From Oligosphaera ethanolica (GTDB lineage Bacteria > Verrucomicrobiota > Lentisphaeria > Oligosphaerales > Oligosphaeraceae), in contig NZ_JAUSVL010000001.1 of the NCBI RefSeq assembly GCF_030814695.1, positions 682,001 through 746,000 of the forward strand: a stretch of 64,000 nt of DNA. Direction: 5' to 3'. This document shows, piece after piece, positions 18,234-26,869 of the stretch. A model generated the notes under the pieces. The model was not told the DNA's origin. It ran no database searches and saw nothing but the letters and a program-made list of their open reading frames with translations. Position 1 is the stretch's first letter. Each line of letters starts with the position of its first letter. A program made the position numbers and the translations under genes.

Positions 18234-19061
18234 TCCTATGAAACCGATGCTCTGCATTTTACGGTATCCATGGCACTTGTTGTTTCAACCAAGCAGCCTT
18301 TTCTCGTCGTGCATTTCCGCCGCGAAGCGGCAGAAGCGCTGAAAGCGCGGCCTAAGATAGCCCAGGGCAAGCGGCGCCGAAGGCGCGCGCCGCCCTGGGT
18401 AGCGCGCCATATTGGTCCGTGTTCCTCAGCCTCTTTGGCTTCAGTCGGCGAAGCTGACTGGAGCCAAAGAGGCAATGGAACTCATTGATTGCTGCAGCAA
18501 TTTTGCGCTGTGACCCTTCGTCGCAGGTCTTTTAGGCCGCCCCTTCAGGGCTCTATTGGGATGGGGCACCTTACCCAGGGCGACGCGCCCTGCGGGCGCT
18601 TGCCCTGGGCTATCTTAGGGCGCACCTTCGGTGCTCAAAACCTCGGCGAATGATCACGCGAACGGTCACCAATCAACTCATCGCCAACCATTGCCAGTAC
18701 ACCACGTGAAGAGCATTAATCCTATGAAACCCGTTGCCGTATAGGTCGGCGGAAATCAAGGTCGAATGGTTGGGCGGCGGCGGGCCGTGGGTTTCCTGCA
18801 AATTGTCCCCGGTGTTATCCCCACCAAGATAGTTACTTACCGATTACGTCTCGCGGCCGTGGAGTGGGCGTCTCGCCCACTCCGACAAGACGGCTCATTA
18901 AACCGTCCTCGTCATCCACGCCGACCGTACCCGGCCCGTCTCCGCCGCCCGCACGAGCCGCTGCTACTCTGGGCCCGCTATGAATTCGCAGCCGTAAAGG
19001 TCGGCGGAAATCAAGGTCGAATAGCTGGGCGGCGGCGGGCCGTGGGTTTCCTGCAAATTGT
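18204..19061 (+). repeat. 858-bp tandem duplication, copy 1
   Basis: The unit contains a full palindrome-mosaic element (18311-18486), a second hairpin block (about 18520-18720) and two copies of a GGTCGGCGGAAATCAAGGTCG unit. It holds no credible gene. By eye it matches copy 2 at every position I compared. Confidence 0.9.
18311..18486 (+). repeat. Dispersed palindrome-mosaic element, copy 2
   Basis: Same order of palindromes as at 13443, with CTTCAGTC-ggcgaagct-GACTGGAG as the last hairpin arms. An extension follows to about 18720 (GGCCGCCCCTTCAGGGC, then a CCAGGGCGACGCG block), shared with the copies at 19169 and 56305. Confidence 0.85.
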
Positions 19062-19960
19062 CCCCGGTGAATTCCCTGCCGGGGTGGTTACTCCTATGAA
19101 ACCGATGCTCTGCATTTTACGGTATCCATGGCACTTGTTGTTTCAACCAAGCAGCCTTTTCTCGTCGTGCATTTCCGCCGCGAAGCGGCAGAAGCGCTGA
19201 AAGCGCGGCCTAAGATAGCCCAGGGCAAGCGGCGCCGAAGGCGCGCGCCGCCCTGGGTAGCGCGCCATATTGGTCCGTGTTCCTCAGCCTCTTTGGCTTC
19301 AGTCGGCGAAGCTGACTGGAGCCAAAGAGGCAATGGAACTCATTGATTGCTGCAGCAATTTTGCGCTGTGACCCTTCGTCGCAGGTCTTTTAGGCCGCCC
19401 CTTCAGGGCTCTATTGGGATGGGGCACCTTACCCAGGGCGACGCGCCCTGCGGGCGCTTGCCCTGGGCTATCTTAGGGCGCACCTTCGGTGCTCAAAACC
19501 TCGGCGAATGATCACGCGAACGGTCACCAATCAACTCATCGCCAACCATTGCCAGTACACCACGTGAAGAGCATTAATCCTATGAAACCCGTTGCCGTAT
19601 AGGTCGGCGGAAATCAAGGTCGAATGGTTGGGCGGCGGCGGGCCGTGGGTTTCCTGCAAATTGTCCCCGGTGTTATCCCCACCAAGATAGTTACTTACCG
19701 ATTACGTCTCGCGGCCGTGGAGTGGGCGTCTCGCCCACTCCGACAAGACGGCTCATTAAACCGTCCTCGTCATCCACGCCGACCGTACCCGGCCCGTCTC
19801 CGCCGCCCGCACGAGCCGCTGCTACTCTGGGCCCGCTATGAATTCGCAGCCGTAAAGGTCGGCGGAAATCAAGGTCGAATAGCTGGGCGGCGGCGGGCCG
19901 TGGGTTTCCTGCAAATTGTCCCCGGTGAATTCCCTGCCGGGGTGGTTACTCCTATGAAAC
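19062..19960 (+). repeat. 858-bp tandem duplication, copy 2, plus 41 bp of a third
   Basis: Copy 2 is 19062-19919. Bases 19920-19960 repeat the first 41 bases of the unit again and then diverge at CCTATGAAAC. Its own palindrome-mosaic element lies at 19169-19344. Confidence 0.9.
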
Positions 19961-20067
19961 ACGCTGCCGCAAAGGTCGGCGGAAATCAAGGTCGGATGGC
20001 TGGGCGGCGACTGGCCGTGGGTTTCCTGCAAATTGTCCCAGCGAAGCGCCGGGGTGTACACTGACCG
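19948..20067 (+). repeat. 120-bp dispersed repeat, forward copy
   Basis: Runs from ACTCCTATGAAACACGCTGC to ACACTGACCG. Its exact reverse complement (by eye) is found at 61374-61493. The interval 20068-20400 after it holds no feature I can name. Confidence 0.9.
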
Positions 20068-20400
20068 ATTACAGAAAACGTAAAACCCTATATTCTGCAA
20101 AGTTGGCTATGCAAAAACATAGCATATGTTGTATACCACATTGCCACGGCTCAAGCACGGCCGCAGGGCAATTACCCGCATGCGACACCCAGGCGCTGCC
20201 CCCGAGAGTCCACAACAGCCGACCGACTGCGGAGCCTTTGCGGCATTCCCTGCCAGCCCAAATTTCAGGTTCAACCGCCGATCTATTGAAAAAAAGAGCT
20301 CCATTGCCAGAAATTCTCAATAGAACAATTGCAGAGTGTCTTTAGGAGTCGTGCGATTTCTTATACTGAACCAAGAGAGCGTATGAGGGTATTGAAGGGA

Positions 20401-20769
20401 TCAAGGGAAGAATTTTTCTGGTGCTTCACCCAGGGCCTTGGCGAATTTACTAGCCGCTTTCATGGTCAGCTTGCGCTTGCCGGTTTCATACTCGCTGATC
20501 ATCACCTGCGCAATACCGGAACGCTCAGCCAAGTCATTCTGGGTTAGGTCATGTTTCAAGCGAAACCCCATCAGCAGTGAGCCGGGAGTGACCGCCGTCC
20601 GCCAATAGCATGACTCTTGGACCTTGACAACGCTATCATCGTCCTCATCCGTGGAAAGAATCTCCACGTTGAATCCCTTCTGGAGACAATCCAGTATTTC
20701 TGCAGCCCCATCGCCATGAATGGATATCTCAGTACGGGGCGTTTTCACGACTGCCAACAGAGTACACAT
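20401..20769 (-). CDS. XRE-type helix-turn-helix regulator / orphan antitoxin-like protein
   Basis: A 122-residue protein. The C-terminal half (about 66-118) is a Cro/C1-type helix-turn-helix: LKHDLTQNDLAERSGIAQV, then SEYETGKRKLT. The N-terminal half (1-60) is a small alpha/beta region of unknown type. This layout is common in antitoxins and in HTH proteins that regulate neighbouring genes. No toxin partner is visible on either side. It is 91 bases downstream of the next minus-strand coding end, so it may be monocistronic. Confidence 0.75.
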   Translation of the reverse strand: MCTLLAVVKTPRTEISIHGDGAAEILDCLQKGFNVEILSTDEDDDSVVKVQESCYWRTAVTPGSLLMGFRLKHDLTQNDLAERSGIAQVMISEYETGKRKLTMKAASKFAKALGEAPEKFFP

Positions 20770-20860
20770 CGATGATTACACTGCCCCACCGTTGTCTCCC
20801 TCGCGTAATTAGTACGATTATCTCATTGCCTCATATGCCCCCCAAAAGACAGCTCAAAAG

Positions 20861-22135
20861 TCAATTCTTCAAGGCAGTCAAGGGCACGACAAATACGCCA
20901 TCTGGCCTTTGGTAGGCGGCGTTGGTCAAGCCACAAACAACCGCCAGAACCGATGCTGGCGCACCGCCTGATTTTTCTATACTCGCGTTGACCGACAACA
21001 GCTGGTTGGCAGCACTGTCAATTTGATTTGCCCCAAGTTTGATCTCGAAAGCGCACCAGCTTTTATCAGGCAATTCAATTACGGCGTCGATTTCGTTGTT
21101 CTTGTAATCCTGATAATGATAGAGTTCGCCGCCAAAGGAATTTGCGTACACCCGCAAATCACGCTCAGCCAGCGCCTCAAACAGGAAACCATACGTTTCC
21201 AGATCATTGATCAGGCCCTCGGGGTTAAGTCTCAGCAGGGCACAAGTCAATGACGGATCGGCCAAATGGCGTTTTTCTGCTTGCTTGATGCGAATGGACG
21301 ACCTGGTTGCAGGCGAAAAAGGCAGCTGGTTATCCAACAGGAACAGCCTGCGAAACGTTTCCAGATAGGCTGCAATGGTGTCATCATCAATATCTTCCGC
21401 ATCAATTGCCCTGATGTCGTTCTTCAAAACCTTGTTCGTGGCCGTAGTGCTTTCGTTGCGCGCCAGCGATTTCAGCAACAAGGTCATCTTCTGAACATTT
21501 TTCTTACTGCCATCCAGTCGCGCGATGTCATTTTCCAGAATTGCCGCGAGGTACTCTTTCGCCAATAGCCCGGCGTTCGCAACTGGTACAGACAAATTAC
21601 CCGGCCAACCACCGCGAACGATATGCTCTGCCAATGATCGTAATTCCACCTCGCCAGTCAAGGCGGGAGTCATTCGGCCTCGACATAACTCCGCCAACGA
21701 TACCACGCCTGATGAAAGGCCCGCTTCAAAAAGACTCATCGGCCGCATCCGCAGCCGTCCAATACGACCGGCGCCACTATGCAAGACTCCCTTCTGGTTG
21801 GGAGTGGCAGAGCCAGTCAATATGAATTGACCTTTGGCGTTGCGCTTATCAACCTCAGCACGGACGGCATCCCATAACAGCGGGACCTCCTGCCACTCAT
21901 CCAGCAGGCGCGGCACAACACCATCCAGAACCAAAGCAGGTGATAGTTCCGCTAGCCGCTTGTTCTGAAAATTGCCATCTGGACTGCCAAGCAGAAATTC
22001 ACTCTGGCTGTGCTGGCGCGACGTCCAAGTCTTGCCACACCACTTGGCGCCTTCAATCACAACCGCGCCAAACGCAGTCAGATAGTCGGCAACGGCGACG
22101 TCGAGCAATCGGGGTAGATAAGTGTCTTTCTTCAT
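20861..22135 (-). CDS. DUF4143-containing AAA ATPase
   Basis: A 424-residue protein starting at the ATG with GCGAGG upstream. The N-terminal ATPase has EGAKWCGKTWTS as Walker A, RLLDEWQEVPLLW as Walker B and FILTGSATP as sensor 1. The C-terminal DUF4143 domain ends in YKNNEIDAVIE and CAFEIKLG, a restriction-nuclease-like D-xn-ExK pattern. Members are scattered widely as stand-alone genes, often near toxin-antitoxin or mobile loci. Their biochemical role is not established. Lys in Walker A and Asp-Glu in Walker B are intact, so it is probably active. Confidence 0.88.
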   Translation of the reverse strand: MKKDTYLPRLLDVAVADYLTAFGAVVIEGAKWCGKTWTSRQHSQSEFLLGSPDGNFQNKRLAELSPALVLDGVVPRLLDEWQEVPLLWDAVRAEVDKRNAKGQFILTGSATPNQKGVLHSGAGRIGRLRMRPMSLFEAGLSSGVVSLAELCRGRMTPALTGEVELRSLAEHIVRGGWPGNLSVPVANAGLLAKEYLAAILENDIARLDGSKKNVQKMTLLLKSLARNESTTATNKVLKNDIRAIDAEDIDDDTIAAYLETFRRLFLLDNQLPFSPATRSSIRIKQAEKRHLADPSLTCALLRLNPEGLINDLETYGFLFEALAERDLRVYANSFGGELYHYQDYKNNEIDAVIELPDKSWCAFEIKLGANQIDSAANQLLSVNASIEKSGGAPASVLAVVCGLTNAAYQRPDGVFVVPLTALKN

Positions 22136-22204
22136 GGCAGTACCTCGCAACTTATTGATCAATCGCAAAGTAAGATACTGCGGGGCAGCTCCTCATACAA
22201 GAAA

Positions 22205-22342
22205 ATTCGGTCAGATTTCAGATTTTCATTCGGTCAGATTTCAGATTTCCATTCGGTCAGATTTCAGATTTCCATTCGGTCAGATTTCAGATTTCCATTC
22301 GGTCAGATTTCAGATTTCCATTCGGTCAGATTTCAGATTTTC
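22205..22342. repeat. 23-bp tandem repeat, six copies
   Basis: The unit ATTCGGTCAGATTTCAGATT plus TCC or TTC occurs six times without gaps (22205, 22228, 22251, 22274, 22297, 22320). A decayed partial copy follows. The first and last units share TTTTC; the inner four are identical. It lies upstream of the DUF4143 ATPase gene and is not part of a believable protein. There are no spacers, so it is not a CRISPR array. Confidence 0.95.
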
Positions 22343-22530
22343 ATTTGGTTGGATTCTTCCAGGACATTCCACTGGCTGCCTGGCCCATGCGTGTAATGCT
22401 CTTTATGATACGGTTCTGCAGGGCTTTCAGCTTCCGCAACAAGCACAATGTACATTTCTACACCGGCGCAATTTCATCGCCGCAAAGCGGCAAGCACCAC
22501 CAGGGAAAATACCATGCGAATGCGTGGCGG

Positions 22531-22706
22531 GCATTCCATCGCCGCGAAGCGACAGAAGCGCTGAAAGCGCGAAACATACCAGCCCACGGCAAGCGCGCTG
22601 AAGGCGCGAGCCGCCCTGGGTTAAGCGCCATTTTTGTTCTTGTTCCTCGGCCTCTTTGGTCCCAGTCGGCGTCGCCGACTGGGACCAAAGAGGCACTGGA
22701 ACCTAC
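22531..22706 (+). repeat. Dispersed palindrome-mosaic element, copy 4
   Basis: Starts GCATTCCATCGCCGCGAAGC and ends with the hairpin GGTCCCAGTC-ggcgtcgcc-GACTGGGACC. The outer arm pairs have changed together relative to other copies (GGTCCC with GGGACC instead of GGCCCC with GGGGCC). A short fragment of the same element precedes it at about 22468-22490. Confidence 0.85.
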
Positions 22707-22790
22707 TTTTCCTGCTTGCTATGTCGCGCCCACCGCATGCTTTTGGCCGCCCTTTTAGGGCTCCATATGTAGTGTGCCGTGCTCCCAGCG

Positions 22791-24689
22791 TCAGCGAGTG
22801 GCGTTGAGTTCCAGCAGGATGGCACTATGCGCGGCGATGCGTTCGGGCATGGCACCGGCGAGTGTCCAGCCGGGAGCGATGCTCAGCGGCGGCGGTACTT
22901 CTTCCGTGTGATTATTGACGGCGACGACCCAGAGATGCTGATCGCCGTCGGGGTGTTCCGTCAGAGTGACCAGCGGGTGGTTCGACCGGACTGCACGTTG
23001 CGCCAGCACGCGCCCAGCAAAGGCCTGGTAGAGCTCAAACCACGGCGCCTCACCCGGACGATGGAAGGCGCCCGCCCGGCCGGCCAGGTAACGCTCCAAA
23101 GGCAAGGTCAGCAGATAGACTTCACCCAGGCCAAAGGCGTGGCGAATATACACCGGATTGCCGTCGGCTTCCGTTGCCAGTATTTCGGCGTCATCGCAGA
23201 GCAATGCCAGGCGGAAAGGCGCGTCGATGGCGTACTGCACCCCGCCACGGGTGAATTGCGCCGGCCCACGGCGCGCCTCGCGATAGTCCACGCTGGCGCC
23301 GAAGACCTCCTCGAAGGGACTCAGCGCGCCGTCGTCCATGGACAGATACAGCGTCGCACCAGCCCGCACCCGTTCCAGCAGCGCCTGCATTTCGTGATTG
23401 CGCGACCAGTTGGCGCCGCAAATGCCCGGAACCACATAAAGTGCGCTGTCGACCAGGGGTTCGTCCACATACTGGAAACGCATATCGAAGCCGGCCTGCT
23501 TAGCCAGCATAAAAGCGCTCCAGCCATTTTCCATGAAGCGGTTGAAATTCATGTCGCGGCTAATGATGCACACGGCGTCCTGCCGGCAGGGCGGCAGAGG
23601 CGACACCGGCAGCGCGCTGACAAAATCGCCGAAAGCGCGGATTTCCTCCCCGACGGGCTTGAGCTGGAAGTCAGGCGTGTAGAGTCCGAGCTGCCGTTCC
23701 CAACTGCTCCAGTCGTAAGGCGGGTGTTTGAGTTGCGACTGGTCAAACGCGCACCACCAGACAAAATAGTCCGACCCGTGCGCCCAGGCGTTGAGCATGG
23801 CGTTGCGGGCAAAGGCCGCCTTGGTCTTTTCATTGCAATAACTCGGCGCAAAAGTGCCGATCTCCTCCACAAAGGCCGGCCGATGACCGAAATCGCGATA
23901 GAAGCACGTCTCGACCGTCGCCTGAAAGACCGCCCGGATCGACGTGTGCGCGTCCACCCGCGCCGGCAGCTTCGACGGCGAATGCGGATAGGGATGGGAC
24001 GTCAGCAGGTCGCAGAGCTCGCCCTGCGTCTCAATCGCCCAATTTGCCCCGGCGGCGAATTCGGCGTCGGCAGCCGGCAGCAAGCCATGCATGCCCGATG
24101 CCACCGGCCGGCTGCTGTCCTCCGCGCGAATAGCGGCGGTGATGGCGTTGGTCCAGTTCCAGGCCTGCTCGGCGCTGCTCACCGGCCCCATGCAATTGCA
24201 TTCGTTGCCCAATTCCCACATGCGTATCGCCGGCAAATCCCGCCATGCCCGCACCAAGCATCGCACCATGCGCACCTGCCATTTGATTGCCAGCGGGTCG
24301 GTGAGTGGATTAAGCCCCGCAAAGGCCGGCGGCATGTACAGCTCGCCGCTCATCCAGCCTGTGACCAACCCAACGATCAAGCCCATGCCGTGCTCCGCCG
24401 CAATCTCCGCCAGCGTGCGGAAGCGCGCCAACTGCACCTCGTCCACGCCAGCCTGGCCACTGGCCGTAGCCGGCAAAGGCTCGCCATGCAGGCGCAACTC
24501 AATCTTTTGCCCGCCAAAGCCGCGCAGGAGTTCCAACGGCTGGAATTCCGGCCAGCGCGGAAAAACCCGCACGACCTGCATCCCGGCGGCGGCCATCAGT
24601 GCGAAGTCCTGGCGCACCACGTCCTCCCGCCAATCCGCCCACATCTTCACACCCGCATGGGACGCCCAGTAGTTACAGCCGACCTGCAT
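22791..24689 (-). CDS. GH-A clan glycoside hydrolase (GH5/GH42-like)
   Basis: A 632-residue protein. The N-terminal 380 residues form a (beta/alpha)8 barrel, starting MQVGCNYWASHAG. The acid/base Glu163 is in WELGNECN and the probable nucleophile is Glu275 or Glu276 in FVEEIGTF. The middle and C-terminal parts look like a glutamine-amidotransferase-like beta-galactosidase trimerisation domain (YVVPGICGANWSRN) and a beta domain, as in GH42. There is no signal peptide, so it is probably cytoplasmic and acts on short oligosaccharides. The exact family and sugar are undecided; GH5-type mannosidases are an alternative. Confidence 0.78.
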   Translation of the reverse strand: MQVGCNYWASHAGVKMWADWREDVVRQDFALMAAAGMQVVRVFPRWPEFQPLELLRGFGGQKIELRLHGEPLPATASGQAGVDEVQLARFRTLAEIAAEHGMGLIVGLVTGWMSGELYMPPAFAGLNPLTDPLAIKWQVRMVRCLVRAWRDLPAIRMWELGNECNCMGPVSSAEQAWNWTNAITAAIRAEDSSRPVASGMHGLLPAADAEFAAGANWAIETQGELCDLLTSHPYPHSPSKLPARVDAHTSIRAVFQATVETCFYRDFGHRPAFVEEIGTFAPSYCNEKTKAAFARNAMLNAWAHGSDYFVWWCAFDQSQLKHPPYDWSSWERQLGLYTPDFQLKPVGEEIRAFGDFVSALPVSPLPPCRQDAVCIISRDMNFNRFMENGWSAFMLAKQAGFDMRFQYVDEPLVDSALYVVPGICGANWSRNHEMQALLERVRAGATLYLSMDDGALSPFEEVFGASVDYREARRGPAQFTRGGVQYAIDAPFRLALLCDDAEILATEADGNPVYIRHAFGLGEVYLLTLPLERYLAGRAGAFHRPGEAPWFELYQAFAGRVLAQRAVRSNHPLVTLTEHPDGDQHLWVVAVNNHTEEVPPPLSIAPGWTLAGAMPERIAAHSAILLELNATR

Positions 24690-24821
24690 TGCCGCCTCCG
24701 TCCTTGTTTATTCTGACATCCTAGCAGTTCTCACCTTGTCAATAATTGGCAAAATCACCAATCAGGAACATATTCCTAGTTTGCCTTATAACCAAGTACC
24801 GTTCCAGGAGAAAATACTGCC

Positions 24822-25505
24822 ATGGATTGCCTGCTGACCGACATCGAGGCCCGTATCCTCGGTTGCCTGATCGAAAAACAAGTCACTACGCCCGATAGCT
24901 ACCCGCTGACCCTCAACAGCCTGATGCTGGCCTGCAACCAGAAATCCAACCGCGACCCCGTTGTCGACTATGACGATGTCACCGTGGTCAAGGGCCTTGA
25001 CGGCCTGCGAGACAAAAAGCTCGCCATGATGATCGGCATGGACGGAGCTCGCGTCCCCAAATACGAGCACAACTGCGACTACACGCTGCCCATGCCGGCC
25101 GAGGAGCTCGCCCTGCTCGCCGTGCTCATGCTGCGCGGCCCCCAAACCGCCGGCGAACTGAAGACCCGCACCGAACGCTACCACGCCTTCGCCAGCGTCG
25201 AAGAAGTCGAAGCCATCCTCAGCCGCATGGCCGATCAACCCACGCCGCTGATCGTCAAACTGCCCCGACAGCCCGGCAAGCGCGAGGGACGCTTCGCACA
25301 CCTCCTCTGCGGTGAACCCGTCGTGCCCGAAACGCCCAGCGCACAGCCCCAACCCGAAGCGGCGCGCCTCGAACTTGAAGCCAACAATACTCGTATGGAC
25401 CTCATGGCCGACCAAATCAGCCAGCTGCAGGAAAAAATCGCCGCAATCCAGGAACAACTTACCGAACAATATTCCATCATCGAAAAGTTGCGCGAACTGC
25501 TCTGA
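24822..25505 (+). CDS. YceH-family (DUF480/UPF0502) protein
   Basis: A 227-residue protein with two winged-helix repeats typical of the YceH family. The first has ARILGCLIEKQVTTPDSYPL and LACNQKSNRDPV; the second has LAVLMLRGPQTAGELKTRTE. A coiled coil (about 190-225) ends the protein. AGGAG is present but 16 bases before the ATG, so translation may be modest. The molecular role of this family is not established. It opens a plus-strand run continuing with polysaccharide genes. Confidence 0.93.
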   Translation: MDCLLTDIEARILGCLIEKQVTTPDSYPLTLNSLMLACNQKSNRDPVVDYDDVTVVKGLDGLRDKKLAMMIGMDGARVPKYEHNCDYTLPMPAEELALLAVLMLRGPQTAGELKTRTERYHAFASVEEVEAILSRMADQPTPLIVKLPRQPGKREGRFAHLLCGEPVVPETPSAQPQPEAARLELEANNTRMDLMADQISQLQEKIAAIQEQLTEQYSIIEKLRELL

Positions 25506-25593
25506 AGTGCCGCCAGCCACGACACGAGCTGTTGCAGCAGCGAACACAAGCAGATATATTGGCCCCTAACATACGCTGGCTTCCGAAAAAAAG

Positions 25594-26784
25594 ATGGATC
25601 ACATGGATACGCCTCTGGAGCTTTTCATTTTCATCGACGCACTAGGCTGGCGTATTGCGCAGCACCATCATTTTCTCGAAGACCTGATGCCCTACCGGCA
25701 GCCCGTCACCATGCAGTTCGGCTACTCCTGCACTGCCCTGCCTACCATCCTCAGTGGCAAAAAACCCGTCGATCACGGCCACCTCAGCTTCTTCTACCTC
25801 GATCCGGCAAATTCGCCCTTCAAGGCCTTCCGCTTTCTCAAGCACGTGCTGAAGCCCGCGTCACTATGGGACCGCGGCCGAGTCCGCCACCAACTCTCCA
25901 AGATCTTTCGCGCCGCCTACGGCTATACCGGCTATTTCCAGCTCTACGCCGTGCCCTTCGACCGCCTACCCTACTTCGACTACTGCGAAAAAAAGAACAT
26001 TTTCGGCCCCGAGGGCCTCGCGCCCGTGCCAAACCTCTTCGACCTTCTCCTGCGCTCAGGCCTGCAATTCCACATCACCGACTGGCAGCTGCCCGAAGCG
26101 CAAAACTTCGCCCTTGCCGGCGATGCCGCCGCACGCAAGGACATGAACTTCATCTTCCTCTACACGGCGTCGCTCGACGCGCACCTGCACAACCACGTCG
26201 GCGACGACAAGGCCATCCAGCAAAAACTCGATTTCTTCGACTTCAATATCCGCAAGCTCATCCAAGTCGCCAAGAGCCACCATCCGCGCTGCCATGTCAC
26301 CGTGATATCCGACCACGGCATGACGCCACTGCGGGGCGTCTTTGATGCCAAAGCCCAGATTGCCGCCACACCGCTGCTCTTCGGCAAGGACTACACAGCC
26401 TGCTATGACGCCACCATGGCCCGCTTCTGGTTCCATCGTCCCGGCGCTGAAGAAAAAATCCGCCAGGCCATGGCCAAGGCCCCCGGTCATTGGCTCAATG
26501 ACGACGAAAAATGCCGCTACGGCATCGACTTCCCCGACCACAAGTACGGCGATGCCATTCACCTGCTTGACCCCGGCTGGCAAATCGCACCCTCTGACAT
26601 GGGCGTCAAGCCCCTCAATGGCATGCACGGTTATACTCCCGACGACGAGCTGTCCAACGCTAGCCTCCTCTCCGATACACCGTTTGACGACTGCCCCGTG
26701 CAGGAAGTGGCTGATCTCTTCACGCTGATGAAGAAACGCATTCAGGACATGCGCCTGGACGCCCTGGAGCACATCACCCTCTAG
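25594..26784 (+). CDS. Alkaline-phosphatase-superfamily phosphodiesterase/sulfatase-like protein
   Basis: A 396-residue protein. IFIDALGWR (12-20) provides the first metal Asp, where the nucleophile region is degenerate. YSCTALPTILSGKKP (about 50-64) holds the likely Thr/Ser nucleophile. LYTASLDAHLHNHVGDD and VISDHGMTPL (about 236-246) supply the remaining metal ligands. This matches the type I phosphodiesterase/nucleotide pyrophosphatase group. It lies about 90 bases before a flippase gene, so a role in modifying or trimming a surface glycan or its lipid carrier is plausible but inferred. Confidence 0.8.
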   Translation: MDHMDTPLELFIFIDALGWRIAQHHHFLEDLMPYRQPVTMQFGYSCTALPTILSGKKPVDHGHLSFFYLDPANSPFKAFRFLKHVLKPASLWDRGRVRHQLSKIFRAAYGYTGYFQLYAVPFDRLPYFDYCEKKNIFGPEGLAPVPNLFDLLLRSGLQFHITDWQLPEAQNFALAGDAAARKDMNFIFLYTASLDAHLHNHVGDDKAIQQKLDFFDFNIRKLIQVAKSHHPRCHVTVISDHGMTPLRGVFDAKAQIAATPLLFGKDYTACYDATMARFWFHRPGAEEKIRQAMAKAPGHWLNDDEKCRYGIDFPDHKYGDAIHLLDPGWQIAPSDMGVKPLNGMHGYTPDDELSNASLLSDTPFDDCPVQEVADLFTLMKKRIQDMRLDALEHITL

Positions 26785-26869
26785 AGACCCGCAGCGCCGT
26801 CCGCACGTCAAGCCCCCGGGCACCACGTGCCAACAACCCTGACGAACGCCGCGACCAGCCCAGGCAGCC

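Noticed and set aside
18236..19346. Duplicated short frames on both strands (72-79 codons) at 18.24-18.49 and 19.09-19.35 kb
   Set aside because: They are readings of the palindrome-mosaic element. The same peptides appear wherever the element occurs, and no ribosome sites accompany them.
22205..22342. Possible CRISPR array
   Set aside because: Units are 23 bp and directly adjacent with no spacers, and no cas gene is nearby.
22779..24716. Long plus-strand frame (645 codons) opposite the GH-A glycosidase
   Set aside because: It is an antisense shadow in GC-rich DNA. The minus-strand frame has coherent catalytic motifs and the plus-strand one does not.
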